This document shows, piece after piece, positions 1 to 8,079 of a stretch of DNA of 64,000 bases (the first letter of the stretch is position 1; the number at the start of each line of letters is the position of its first letter). The notes below the pieces were generated by a model. That model was given only the letters and a program-made list of their open reading frames with translations, did not search any database and was not told where the DNA came from. Source of the DNA: Streptomyces scopuliridis RB72 (GTDB lineage Bacteria > Actinomycetota > Actinomycetes > Streptomycetales > Streptomycetaceae); the NCBI RefSeq assembly GCF_000718095.1, contig NZ_JOEI01000013.1, positions 124,001 through 188,000 on the forward strand, given 5' to 3'. The position numbers and the translations under genes are program-made.

Positions 1-192
1 GAGCGCGCCGTACGCGGCCATGCCGACCATGGAGGCGATCTTCCACTCCATGTCATCCGGACCGGCGCCGCCGCCGAGATTGGTGAAGAGCAGATACATC
101 AGGACCGGCATGCCGGTGCCGAAGATGACGAAGCCGGGATCGCGCAGCGTACGGCGGACTTCGAGCTTGATGTACTCCAGCATGGCGGGCAT
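1..192 (-). CDS. ABC-2 type transporter permease (partial, N-terminal end only)
   Basis: The complement encodes a protein beginning MPAMLEYIKLEVRRTLRDPG and running off the left edge after about 64 residues. An amphipathic N-terminal stretch followed by a hydrophobic segment (FVIFGTGMPVLMYLLFTNLG) is typical of ABC-2 exporter permeases. The ATG overlaps the TGA of the upstream ATPase gene (ATGA), so the two are translationally coupled and should form one exporter. An internal ATG three codons later is an alternative start. The substrate cannot be told from this fragment. Confidence 0.85.
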   Translation of the reverse strand, partial: MPAMLEYIKLEVRRTLRDPGFVIFGTGMPVLMYLLFTNLGGGAGPDDMEWKIASMVGMAAYGAL

Positions 193-1211
193 CACAGGCC
201 GTCCTTCGTGTCGTCCTTCATCTCGTCCTTGGCGTCGCGCGTCGTGTGCGTCAGCGCGAGGAAGGCGTCCTCCAGCGTCGCCGGGGCGACTTCGAGCCGG
301 CGGATCGCGTCGAGTCCGGCGAGGGCGACGACGGTCGCGTCCGAGTCGTCCGTACGGAGCCGGGCGCGGCCCGCGCGTACCTCCGCCGAGACGACGCCGG
401 GCAGCCGCGTCAGCTCCGCCGTAAAGCCCTCCGGCAGGTCGAAGCAGACGAGATGGCCGCCGACCGAGCCCTTGATCTGCTCGCTGGTGCCGTCTGCGAC
501 GATCCGGCCGTGGTCGATGACGACGATCCGGTCGGCGTTGTCGTCGGCCTCTTCCAGATAGTGGGTGGAGAAGAGCACGGTGTTGCCGCGGTCCGCGTAG
601 GCGCGCATGGAGGACCAGAAGGCGCGGCGGGCCTCCACATCGAGGGCGGCGGTGGGCTCGTCGAGGACGAGCAGCTCGGGGCCGCCGGCCAGCGCGACCG
701 CGAACCTGACCCGTTGCAGCTGGCCGCCGGAGAGCTTGTCCACGCGGCGGCCGGCCAGTTCCGTGAGCCCGGCGAGGCCGAGCGACTCGGCGAGGGGCAG
801 CGGGTGCGGGTAGGTACTGGCGACGAACGTGAGCAACTCCCTTACGGTCACCCGCCGGATCGGCCGACCGTCCTGGAGCATCGCCCCGACCCGTCCGGCC
901 GTGACGGCACGCGCGGGCGGGCCGCCGAAGAGCCGTACCGTCCCGCTGTCCGGCTCGTCGAGGCCGAGGAGCAGCCCGATGGCGGTCGACTTGCCCGCGC
1001 CGTTGCGGCCGAGCAGTGCGACGGCCTCCCCGCGCGGGACACGGAGATCGATGACGTCCACGGCCCGGACCGCGCCGAAGGCCTTGACGACACCGGTGAA
1101 GCTCACGGCGTCCGTCGCGGCGGCGTCCGTCGCGTGGGCGGGCCCCGTGCTCGCGGTGTGCGTGCCCCTGTCCGGAGTGTCTGTCGCCGGCGTACCGGCT
1201 GTCTGCGTCAT
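192..1211 (-). CDS. ABC transporter ATP-binding protein
   Basis: ATPase subunit of an ABC-2 exporter, about 339 residues. Walker A is GRNGAGKS near residue 70, the signature is LSGGQLQRV, and Walker B plus D-loop is LLVLDEPTAALD, followed by the switch histidine in LFSTHYLEEAD. After the nucleotide-binding domain there is an extension of about 90 residues, as in DrrA/CcmA-like exporters. The first 35 residues are Thr/Ala/Asp-rich and probably disordered. The start at 1211 (MTQTAG) is preferred over an in-frame ATG at 1238 because a TAGCGT -10 element lies exactly 7 nt before it. It overlaps the permease gene by 4 nt. Exported substrate unknown. Confidence 0.92.
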   Translation of the reverse strand: MTQTAGTPATDTPDRGTHTASTGPAHATDAAATDAVSFTGVVKAFGAVRAVDVIDLRVPRGEAVALLGRNGAGKSTAIGLLLGLDEPDSGTVRLFGGPPARAVTAGRVGAMLQDGRPIRRVTVRELLTFVASTYPHPLPLAESLGLAGLTELAGRRVDKLSGGQLQRVRFAVALAGGPELLVLDEPTAALDVEARRAFWSSMRAYADRGNTVLFSTHYLEEADDNADRIVVIDHGRIVADGTSEQIKGSVGGHLVCFDLPEGFTAELTRLPGVVSAEVRAGRARLRTDDSDATVVALAGLDAIRRLEVAPATLEDAFLALTHTTRDAKDEMKDDTKDGL

Positions 1212-1218
1212 GCCCACG

Positions 1219-1224
1219 ACGCTA
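1219..1224 (-). promoter_or_regulatory. -10 element of a likely leaderless promoter
   Basis: On the minus strand TAGCGT is followed by 7 nt and then the ATG of the ABC ATPase gene. This places the transcription start at or next to the start codon and leaves no room for a Shine-Dalgarno site. The same hexamer and spacing precede the aldo/keto reductase gene. Confidence 0.55.
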
Positions 1225-1299
1225 CGGATCCGACCCACCGCCGCGACAGATTACGCGTGTACCAACTCGCGCATGACAAAAGTCCCGCCGCCTCATGGC

Positions 1300-1332
1300 G
1301 AGAGGCCGCCACGGACTTGGTGGCGGCCTCTC
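1300..1332 (-). terminator. Factor-independent terminator hairpin
   Basis: A perfect 12-bp inverted repeat (GAGAGGCCGCCA / TGGCGGCCTCTC) encloses a 9-nt loop. It lies just beyond the stop of the small minus-strand gene ending at 1377 and ahead of the ABC operon promoter. No long U-tract follows, as is common in Streptomyces. Confidence 0.75.
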
Positions 1333-1376
1333 CTCATGTGTGCGGATATGTTCCGATCGGACGGTGCGTCAGATCG

Positions 1377-1562
1377 TCAGGCCGCGTAGCTGCTCTGCTC
1401 CGGGCGGCGGTGACGGCCGTGGACGGGGGACGCCGAGTCCTCCGTCGATGCCGCACCTCCCCGGTGCTTTCCGTGCGTTCCGATACCGCCGCTGTCGTCC
1501 CCGTCGGCGGCCGCCGCTCCCCGCGGACGCTCCTGGGTCGTGTCGGTTCGGGCTTCAGACAT
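1377..1562 (-). CDS. Small hypothetical protein, 61 aa
   Basis: Predicted product starts MSEARTDTTQERPRG and ends RRPEQSSYAA. It is hydrophilic, rich in Gly, Ser, Asp and His, with no membrane segment or recognisable domain, and is probably disordered. The start at 1562 has only a weak GGGGTG upstream. A strong hairpin directly after the stop supports a real transcription unit. The frame stays open upstream to 1727, but that part has no convincing start. Function unknown. Confidence 0.5.
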   Translation of the reverse strand: MSEARTDTTQERPRGAAAADGDDSGGIGTHGKHRGGAASTEDSASPVHGRHRRPEQSSYAA

Positions 1563-1710
1563 GTGGGAAGTCACCCCGTCGTGATCGCTGCTTGTGGTGG
1601 CGCAGGGACTCCGGCCGCCCCGTACCGCCACGACAGCGTTACGGTCACGCGTCCGCATCACCGTCACCGACACATCCGGTCGGTACGGCCGCGAAGCCCC
1701 GGCCGAAAGT

Positions 1711-3123
1711 CTATCCAGGTGCCACACGGCCGGTGAGGGGAGCCTGCTGGAGCGGCACCGGCCTGCACATCACAGGAGTGCGGGGGGCGTTGGGCGGTTC
1801 CCCGTCCGGGGATTCCGCTTGTGCCGGTTCTGTGATCAGTCCGGGATCCGGTCCGGCGCAGGGTCCCGCGTCCCGGTCCGCGTCCCGGTCCGCGGCCCGG
1901 TCCTGGTCCGAGGCCGGGTCCGGGTCCCGCTCCGGGTCCTGAGGGCCGTCCGGTACGGGAAGCAGCACATCGGCGGGGGCGTCGAGGCGTGCCACTCCGC
2001 ACGGCACCGCCCTTGTGGCATACGGCAGTTGGAGCACGGCGTCCCTGGTCCACACGCCGGATCCGGCCAGCCATCCCTCGGGCGCCCGGCGTTGATGCAG
2101 CCGGCGGCCCGCGGGACGCCACACCCCGAGCCAGCTGCCCGCCGCCCCGTCGATCCGCAGCGCCACCGCGCAGCTCTCCGGCATCAGCACCTGCCCCGGC
2201 TGTACGGCGAACGGCGTCACCGCGCAGTCCGCCAGCCGCAGGCACTCCGGGAACCGCACCGGCCGCAGACTTCCCAGGACGCCCCAGCCCAGCCGGTCGT
2301 GGCCCGGCGCGTCCGAGCGGATCAGCAGCAGTCCGCTGTCGGCGTCCGCCAGCAGCAGCCGGTCGTTGCTCTCCTCGGTGATCTGGAGCAGCGGCGTCAC
2401 CTCGCCGCCCCGCCCCAGATCGACGGCGACGGCCTTCACCACGCCGTCCGTCTCCCGGTCGAGGGCCAGTATCCGGCCCGTACGGTCCAGCCAGACACCG
2501 CCCGAGCAGCGGCCGGGCACCTCGGCGACCCGCTCGGGGCCGAACGCGCCGCCCGTCACCAGCCAGACCGTGGTGGTGCGCGGGCCGGCCGACAGGGCGT
2601 ACGCGCGGCTGCCGTCCGGCGACGGCGGCAGCAGCGTCAGCTCGGCGTGCTCGTCCGTGCGGCCCACCGCGCCCACGGGCAGCTGGCCCGTGCCGGGGCC
2701 GGTGGGGTAGAGCAGCGAGAAGTCGTGCCGGTCCGCGACCAGCCGGCGGATGAGCACCCTGCCGTCGGACAGCGGCAGCACTTCGGTGTCGGGCTCCTCG
2801 GGCTGGTCGAGGGGGAGCGGCACGGCATAGGGCTCGGGTCCGTCGAGGGTCCACCTCTCCGGGAACCACGCGTCGCCCTGAGCGGCCGGATGGCCCTGGC
2901 GGGGCGCGCCGAGCGTCAGCCGCGCCGCATAGGCACCGTCCGCCGTGATCGCGAACTCCGGATGCCGTACCGCCCGGCGCGGGCCGCCCGGGTCGCCCCC
3001 TCCTCTCGGGCCACCCGGACCACCCGGGCCGTTCGGCCCCGTTCCGTCCGCCCCGTCCGCTCCTTCCGTTCCGCTCCCGTCCTCAGTAGCCGTAGTAGCC
3101 GTCTCGATAGCACAGGCCGTCAT
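1711..3123 (-). CDS. Hypothetical protein with beta-propeller-like repeats
   Basis: About 470 residues, start at 3123 with GGAGGTGA 6-7 nt upstream. After a Gly/Pro/Asp-rich N-terminus, repeated blocks such as LLPPSPDGSRAYALSAG, GGVWLDRTGRILALDRE and LLLADADSGLLLIRS resemble blades of a WD40/YVTN-type propeller. The C-terminal tail from about residue 395 is a run of Pro-Asp-Arg dipeptides and is probably unstructured. No signal peptide is visible, so it is probably cytoplasmic. It diverges from the iron-box-controlled siderophore-binding gene and could share the 3124-3320 control region. Function not recognised. Confidence 0.75.
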   Translation of the reverse strand: MTACAIETATTATEDGSGTEGADGADGTGPNGPGGPGGPRGGGDPGGPRRAVRHPEFAITADGAYAARLTLGAPRQGHPAAQGDAWFPERWTLDGPEPYAVPLPLDQPEEPDTEVLPLSDGRVLIRRLVADRHDFSLLYPTGPGTGQLPVGAVGRTDEHAELTLLPPSPDGSRAYALSAGPRTTTVWLVTGGAFGPERVAEVPGRCSGGVWLDRTGRILALDRETDGVVKAVAVDLGRGGEVTPLLQITEESNDRLLLADADSGLLLIRSDAPGHDRLGWGVLGSLRPVRFPECLRLADCAVTPFAVQPGQVLMPESCAVALRIDGAAGSWLGVWRPAGRRLHQRRAPEGWLAGSGVWTRDAVLQLPYATRAVPCGVARLDAPADVLLPVPDGPQDPERDPDPASDQDRAADRDADRDAGPCAGPDPGLITEPAQAESPDGEPPNAPRTPVMCRPVPLQQAPLTGRVAPG

Positions 3124-3269
3124 CGGTCTGTCACCTCCGGCGACGAAGCTAGTTTTCGTACTTCCTGCCGAACAACACGAGACCTCGCACTTCACACATA
3201 AGGGTGGCCATCGCGCGATTCCACAGATAGCGCGGGGGCGGGTGTGCTGGCCGGGATGGCGGTGGATAA

Positions 3270-3287
3270 AGTAAGGCACGCCTTACT
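3270..3287. promoter_or_regulatory. Candidate iron box (IdeR/DmdR1-type operator)
   Basis: AGTAAGGCACGCCTTACT is a perfect 8+2+8 palindrome 33 nt before the siderophore-binding lipoprotein gene. It keeps the AGGC/GCCT core and flanking A/T of actinobacterial iron-dependent repressor sites (consensus TTAGGTTAGGCTAACCTAA), though it does not match fully. Related sequences occur before efeO and the heme oxygenase gene in this window. Confidence 0.65.
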
Positions 3288-3320
3288 AACCGCCGAGTAC
3301 CGCCTCCCAGGAGCAACAGC

Positions 3321-4358
3321 ATGTCCATAAGACGCCGTGGCACAGCCGCCGCCGTCGCTCTCGCCGCCGCGCTCTCCCTCGCGGCCTGCGGCAGCGGCGA
3401 CTCCTCCGACAGCGGTTCCGCCGCGTCGGACGGAGGCGACAAGAAAGCCGCCGTCGCCACGGGCGGCAAGGACTTCGCCGAAGCGGCCAAGAAGACGGCC
3501 GCCTACGGGACCGACGCGCGGCCGGGGCAGTTCCCGCGCACGATCACCCACGCCATGGGCACGACCGAGCTGAAGAAGCGCCCCGAGCGGGTCGTCGTGC
3601 TGGACGTCGGCGAGTTCGACAACGTCGTCTCCCTGGGCGTGAAACCGGTCGGGTACGCGCCGACCGAGGGCGACGAGTCCATCCCCAGCTATCTGCGGAA
3701 GGGCGCGGGCAGCCCCAAGAGCGTCGGCACGATCAACAACCTCAACCTGGAGGCGATCGCCGGACTCAAGCCCGACCTCATCCTCGGCAGCCAACTGCGC
3801 GCGGCCGACAAGTACAAGGCCCTCGCGGAGATCGCCCCGACGGTCTTCTCCATCCGCCCCGGCTTCACCTGGAAGGAGAACTACCTCCTCAACGCCCAGG
3901 CGCTGGACCGCACCGCGGAGGCGAAGGCCGAACTCGCCGCGTACGACAAGAAGGCGGCGGCCCTCGGCACGGAGATCGGCCCCGACAAGCCGACCGTCTC
4001 GATGGTGCGCTACATGCCGGACCGGCTGCGGCTGTACGCGAAGGCGTCCTTCATCGGCACGATCCTCGACGACGTCGGCCTGCCGCGGCCCAAGAACCAG
4101 CAGATCAACGATCTGGCCGTGGAGATCAGCCCGGAGAAGATCGACGACGCGGACGCGGACTGGATCTTCACGGGCGTGTACGGCGACCCGGCGAAGACCC
4201 AGCGGGACACCGCGCGCTCCAACCCGCTGTGGAAGAACCTGAAGGCGGTCGAGGCGGGGCAGGCGAAGGACGTCAAGGACGAGACCTGGTACCTGGGCCT
4301 GGGCGTGACGGCGGCGGACCAGGTCCTCGACGACCTGCGCGGCTACCTCGTCAAGTAA
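3321..4358 (+). CDS. Iron-siderophore ABC transporter substrate-binding lipoprotein
   Basis: 345 residues. A Sec/lipoprotein signal (MSIRRRG...ALSLAACGS) puts the lipidated Cys at about residue 23, followed by a Ser/Gly linker. The body is a FecB/FhuD-type class III binding fold: RVVVLDVGEFDNVVSLGV early, GLKPDLILGSQL in the middle, a long helix around residues 195-215, and the closing helix VTAADQVLDDLRGYLV. It should capture a ferric siderophore outside the cell. No permease or ATPase gene is adjacent, so it must use a transporter encoded elsewhere. AGGAG lies 7 nt before the ATG. The palindromic iron box upstream implies induction when iron is scarce. Confidence 0.88.
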   Translation: MSIRRRGTAAAVALAAALSLAACGSGDSSDSGSAASDGGDKKAAVATGGKDFAEAAKKTAAYGTDARPGQFPRTITHAMGTTELKKRPERVVVLDVGEFDNVVSLGVKPVGYAPTEGDESIPSYLRKGAGSPKSVGTINNLNLEAIAGLKPDLILGSQLRAADKYKALAEIAPTVFSIRPGFTWKENYLLNAQALDRTAEAKAELAAYDKKAAALGTEIGPDKPTVSMVRYMPDRLRLYAKASFIGTILDDVGLPRPKNQQINDLAVEISPEKIDDADADWIFTGVYGDPAKTQRDTARSNPLWKNLKAVEAGQAKDVKDETWYLGLGVTAADQVLDDLRGYLVK

Positions 4359-4420
4359 CGAGCCCCGTCGAGGTGGCCGGTGGTCGTCGTAGCCATGGTG
4401 GGTGGGGCACCTGGGGCAGG

Positions 4421-4426
4421 TAGCCT
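4421..4426 (+). promoter_or_regulatory. -10 element of a likely leaderless promoter
   Basis: TAGCCT lies exactly 7 nt before the GTG start of the Nif3-like gene, and no Shine-Dalgarno sequence is present between them. Confidence 0.55.
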
Positions 4427-4433
4427 TTGCACC

Positions 4434-5321
4434 GTGCCCCCTGTCCCCTCAGCCGTCCCCGCCGACGCTCCCTCCGCGCCCCGTCTGGCGGATGTCCTCG
4501 CCGCGCTCGACGCCCTCTGGCCGCCCGAGCGGGCCGAGCAGTGGGACGCCGTCGGCACGGTCTGCGGTGACCCCGGAGCCACGGTCACCCGGGTGCTGTT
4601 CGCGGTCGACCCCGTCCAGGAGATCGCCGACGAAGCGGTACAGCTCGGCGCCGAGCTGATCGTCACCCATCACCCGCTCTATCTGCGCGGTACGACGACG
4701 GTCGCGGCCTCCACGTTCAAGGGGCGCGTCGTGCACACCCTCATCAAGCACGACATCGCGCTGCACGTCGCGCACACCAACGCCGACACCGCCGACCCCG
4801 GCGTCTCCGACGCCCTCGCCGGCGCGCTCGACCTGCGGGTCGTACGGCCCCTCGTACCCGATCCCACGGACCCCGCAGGACGGCGCGGCCTCGGCAGGAT
4901 CTGCGAGCTGGACCGCCCCGCGACCCTCCGCGACTTCGCCGCACGCGTCGCGCACCGGCTGCCCGGCACCGCCCAGGGCATCCGGATCGCGGGCGACCCG
5001 GACGCGCCCGTCCGTACGATCGCCGTCAGCGGCGGCTCGGGCGACGGCCTCTTCGACCAGGTCAGAGCGGCGGGCGTGGACGCGTTCCTCACCGCCGACC
5101 TGCGCCACCACCCGGTCTCCGAGGCCACCCAGCAGACCGCGCTCGGGCTGGTCGACGCCGCGCACTGGGCCACCGAATGGCCCTGGTGCGAGCAGGCCGC
5201 CGCCCAGCTCGACGAGATTTCCGACCGCCATGGCTGGGACCTGCGGGTCCATGTCTCGAAGACGGTCACCGACCCCTGGTCAGCCCACCACTCCTCCGAC
5301 TCCTCAGGAGCCCCCAACTGA
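4434..5321 (+). CDS. Nif3-like dinuclear metal centre protein (YbgI/GTP cyclohydrolase I type 2 homologue)
   Basis: About 295 residues. Family features are the N-terminal WPPERAEQWDAVGTVCGDP, the metal-binding LIVTHHPLYLRG (two His), VAHTNADTADPG, the C-terminal DLRHHPVSEA, and a late VDAAHWATEWP that supplies further ligands. The family binds two metal ions and forms a hexameric toroid, but its biochemical role is not settled. The GTG at 4434 is chosen because it follows a -10-like TAGCCT by 7 nt; the frame is open to 4380. The stop overlaps the start of the zinc-ribbon gene, so these two and the RNase HI gene form a tightly packed operon. Confidence 0.88.
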   Translation: MPPVPSAVPADAPSAPRLADVLAALDALWPPERAEQWDAVGTVCGDPGATVTRVLFAVDPVQEIADEAVQLGAELIVTHHPLYLRGTTTVAASTFKGRVVHTLIKHDIALHVAHTNADTADPGVSDALAGALDLRVVRPLVPDPTDPAGRRGLGRICELDRPATLRDFAARVAHRLPGTAQGIRIAGDPDAPVRTIAVSGGSGDGLFDQVRAAGVDAFLTADLRHHPVSEATQQTALGLVDAAHWATEWPWCEQAAAQLDEISDRHGWDLRVHVSKTVTDPWSAHHSSDSSGAPN

Positions 5322-6061
5322 ACGCCGCGCCCGCCGACCAGATCCGACTCCTCGACGTCCAGGCCCTCGACGTACGACTGTCGCAGCTCGCCCACAAGCG
5401 CACCGCGCTGCCCGAGCACGCCGAGATCGAGTCGCTCACCAAGGACCTCGCCCAGCTGCGCGACCTGCTCGTCGCCTCGACGACCGAGGAGAGCGACACC
5501 GCCCGCGAGCAGACCAAGGCCGAGCAGGACGTCGACCAGGTGCGCCAGCGCGCCGTACGCGACCAGCAGCGCCTGGACTCCGGCGCGGTCACCTCGCCCA
5601 AGGACCTGGAGAACCTCCAGCGCGAGATCGTCTCCCTCGCCAAGCGGCAGGGCGATCTGGAGGACGTCGTCCTCGAAGTCATGGAGCGCCGCGAGTCCGC
5701 GCAGGAGCGGGTCACCGAGCTGACGGAACGTGTCTCCTCCGTCCAGGCCAAGGCCGATGACGCCGCCGCGCGCCGGGACGCCGCCGTCGCGGAGTTCGAC
5801 CGCGAGGCCGCGACGGTGACGAAGGAGCGTGAGGTCGTCGCCGCGTCCGTACCGGCCGACCTGCTCAAGCTGTACGAGAAGCTGCGCGTCCAGCAGGGCG
5901 GGGTGGGCGCCGCGCGGCTGTTCCGGCGCCGCTGCGAGGGCTGCCAGCTGGAGCTGAACATCACCGAGGTCAACGAGGTCAAGGCGGCCCCCGCCGACGC
6001 CGTGCTTCGGTGCGAGAACTGCCGCCGCATTCTGGTGCGTACCGCCGATTCGGGTCTGTAA
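5318..6061 (+). CDS. C4-type zinc ribbon coiled-coil protein
   Basis: About 247 residues. Residues 1-170 are a long heptad-rich coiled coil (LDVQALDVRLSQLAHKR onward). The C-terminal zinc ribbon has C-x2-C in RRRCEGCQLEL and a second C-x2-C in VLRCENCRRILV. It resembles CdsZ-like/DUF164 zinc-ribbon proteins, which are generally thought to bind nucleic acid or protein partners. The likely start is CTG at 5318, overlapping the preceding TGA and lying 8 nt after a strong AGGAG; no ATG, GTG or TTG is better placed. It sits between the Nif3-like and RNase HI genes. Confidence 0.82.
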   Translation: MNAAPADQIRLLDVQALDVRLSQLAHKRTALPEHAEIESLTKDLAQLRDLLVASTTEESDTAREQTKAEQDVDQVRQRAVRDQQRLDSGAVTSPKDLENLQREIVSLAKRQGDLEDVVLEVMERRESAQERVTELTERVSSVQAKADDAAARRDAAVAEFDREAATVTKEREVVAASVPADLLKLYEKLRVQQGGVGAARLFRRRCEGCQLELNITEVNEVKAAPADAVLRCENCRRILVRTADSGL

Positions 6062-7311
6062 TGCGGCAGTTCATCGTCGAGGCGGACGGCGGCTCCCGGG
6101 GCAACCCGGGGCCCGCCGGATACGGTGCGGTCGTCCTCGACGGCCGCACCGGTGAGCCGCTCGCCGAGGCCGCCGAGTACATCGGTATCGCCACCAACAA
6201 CGTCGCCGAGTACAAGGGCCTGATCGCCGGTCTGAACGCCGCCAAGGCGCTGGACCCGGCCGCCGGGATCAGGGTCCGGATGGACTCCAAGCTGGTCGTC
6301 GAGCAGATGTCGGGGCGCTGGAAGATCAAGCACCCGGACATGAAGCCGCTGGCCGCCGAGGCGGCGCGGATCTTCCCCGCCGGACAGGTCACCTTCGAGT
6401 GGATCCCGCGCGAGCGGAACAAGCACGCGGACCGGCTGGCCAACGAGGCGATGGACGCGGGCAGGAACGGCGGTCAGTGGGACCCGTCGGCGTCCACGGC
6501 GGCGCTGGACGCGAGCGCGGCGCGGGCCGCGACGACGGCTGCGGAGGCGGGCGAGGCCGTGGGGCGCGCGGCACAGACGGAGCGGACGGAGGCGGCGTCT
6601 TCCGTTTCCGCGTCTTCCGACTCCGCGCCGTCCGTTTCCGCGCCTGCGAGTTCCGCGTCCGTCGGCTGGGGATCCTCCGCCGACCTCGGCGCCCCCGTCA
6701 CCTTCGTCCTGCTGCGGCACGGCGAGACCGCGCTCACCCCGGAGAAGCGCTTCTCGGGCAGCGGCGGCAGCGACCCGGAGCTGTCGGCGGCCGGCCGCCG
6801 GCAGGCCGAGGCCGTCGCCGCGTCGCTGGCCGCGCGCGGCACCATCCAGGAGATCGTCTCCTCACCGCTCAGGCGCTGCCGCGAGACGGCGGGGACGGTG
6901 GCGGCCCGGCTCGGTCTGGACGTCACCGCCGAAGAGGGCCTGCGCGAGACGGACTTCGGCGCCTGGGAGGGGCTGACGTTCGCGGAGGTACGGGAGCGGT
7001 ACCCCGACGATCTGAGTGCCTGGCTCGCCTCACCCGATGTCGCGCCGACCGGCGGCGGCGAGAGCTTCACGGCCGTGGGACGGCGCGTCGCGGCCGTCCG
7101 CGACCGGCTGCTGGAGCGCTACCGGGGCCGCACGGTGCTGGTGGTCACGCATGTCACGCCGGTGAAGACCCTGGTCCGGCTGGCCCTCGGCGCACCGCCG
7201 GAGTCCCTGTTCCGGATGGAACTGTCGGCGGCCTCGCTCTCGGCGGTGGCGTATTACGCGGACGGCAACGTGTCGGTGCGGCTGCTGAACGACACCTCGC
7301 ATCTGCGCTGA
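6061..7311 (+). CDS. Bifunctional RNase HI / histidine phosphatase
   Basis: 416 residues, ATG overlapping the preceding TAA. Residues 1-140 are RNase HI: FIVEADGGSRGNPGPAG with the first catalytic Asp, NNVAEYKGLIAGL with the Glu, RVRMDSKLVVEQM with an Asp, and ERNKHADRLANEAMD with the last Asp. A linker of about 70 residues rich in Ala, Ser and Val follows. Residues 222-416 are a histidine (acid) phosphatase/phosphoglycerate mutase-like domain: VLLRHGETALT with the phosphohistidine, SSPLRRCRETA, and LVVTHVTPVKTLV. The domain order matches S. coelicolor SCO2299, a characterised RNase HI-phosphatase. The enzyme removes RNA from RNA-DNA hybrids; the phosphatase substrate is uncertain. Confidence 0.93.
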   Translation: MRQFIVEADGGSRGNPGPAGYGAVVLDGRTGEPLAEAAEYIGIATNNVAEYKGLIAGLNAAKALDPAAGIRVRMDSKLVVEQMSGRWKIKHPDMKPLAAEAARIFPAGQVTFEWIPRERNKHADRLANEAMDAGRNGGQWDPSASTAALDASAARAATTAAEAGEAVGRAAQTERTEAASSVSASSDSAPSVSAPASSASVGWGSSADLGAPVTFVLLRHGETALTPEKRFSGSGGSDPELSAAGRRQAEAVAASLAARGTIQEIVSSPLRRCRETAGTVAARLGLDVTAEEGLRETDFGAWEGLTFAEVRERYPDDLSAWLASPDVAPTGGGESFTAVGRRVAAVRDRLLERYRGRTVLVVTHVTPVKTLVRLALGAPPESLFRMELSAASLSAVAYYADGNVSVRLLNDTSHLR

Positions 7312-7314
7312 TGC

Positions 7315-7343
7315 GCGCGCCGTTGGCGGACCCGACGGCGCGC
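7315..7343. terminator. Bidirectional hairpin between convergent genes
   Basis: GCGCGCCGT and ACGGCGCGC form a perfect 9-bp stem with an 11-nt loop in the 36-nt gap between the RNase HI operon and eda. Confidence 0.6.
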
Positions 7344-7347
7344 ACTC

Positions 7348-7992
7348 TCACGAGCGGCGCGGCTCGCGCAGGGCCGACGCCTCGCGGGCCAGTGACTCGA
7401 CCCGGTCCCAGTCCTTGGCCGCCAGCGCGTCCACCGGGAGCATCCATGTCCCGCCGACGCAGCCGACGTTCGGCAGGGCGAGATACGACGGTGCCTTCTG
7501 CGCCGTGATGCCGCCCGTCGGGCAGAACCGGGCCCCCGGGAGCGGACCCGCCAGGGACTTGAGATAGGCCGTGCCGCCCGCGGCCTCCGCCGGGAAGAAC
7601 TTCATCTCCGTCACCCCGCGCTCCAGCAGCGCCACGACCTCGGAGGTGGTCGACACCCCCGGCAGGAACGGCACGCCCGAGTCCCGCATCGCGGTCAGCA
7701 GCGCCTCCGTCCACCCCGGGCTGACCAGGAAGCGCGCGCCCGCCTTCACCGAGCCGGCCACGGCCTCGGCCGTGATGACCGTACCCGCGCCGACCACCGC
7801 GTCCGGCACCTCGGAGGCGATCGCGCGGATCGCCTCCATCGCGGCCGGCGTCCGCAGCGTCACCTCGATCGCGGGCAGTCCGCCCGCGACGAGGGCGCGG
7901 GCGAGGGGCACGGCGTCGGCGGCATCGTCGAGGACGACGACAGGGATGACGGGGGCGAGGTCCAGCACGGAAGCCACGGGCGCGGAGGTCAT
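7348..7992 (-). CDS. eda: 2-dehydro-3-deoxy-phosphogluconate (KDPG) aldolase
   Basis: About 214 residues, a class I aldolase with the KDPG/KHG TIM-barrel pattern: PVVVLDDAADAVPLARAL, GLPAIEVTLRTPAA with the catalytic Glu, VVGAGTVITAE, FLVSPGWT, VPFLPGVST, and the Schiff-base Lys in VTEMKFFPAEAAGG. It splits KDPG into pyruvate and glyceraldehyde 3-phosphate. The start at 7992 (MTSAPV) follows GGCAGGAT; an upstream in-frame ATG at 8019 is less likely. No Entner-Doudoroff partner is adjacent. Confidence 0.9.
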   Translation of the reverse strand: MTSAPVASVLDLAPVIPVVVLDDAADAVPLARALVAGGLPAIEVTLRTPAAMEAIRAIASEVPDAVVGAGTVITAEAVAGSVKAGARFLVSPGWTEALLTAMRDSGVPFLPGVSTTSEVVALLERGVTEMKFFPAEAAGGTAYLKSLAGPLPGARFCPTGGITAQKAPSYLALPNVGCVGGTWMLPVDALAAKDWDRVESLAREASALREPRRS

Positions 7993-8079
7993 GGCGACAT
8001 CCTGCCGCGCCCGTGCCATTCCACGCAACGACCGTTGCGCAGGGTGCAATGAGATGGAGGTGCGGGGGCTCAGCGGGGC

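Noticed and set aside
246..1736. 496-codon plus-strand frame opposite the ABC ATPase gene
   Set aside because: Shadow frame: no domain, Arg/Gly/Asp-rich translation, and it runs through a terminator hairpin and the antisense of supported genes.
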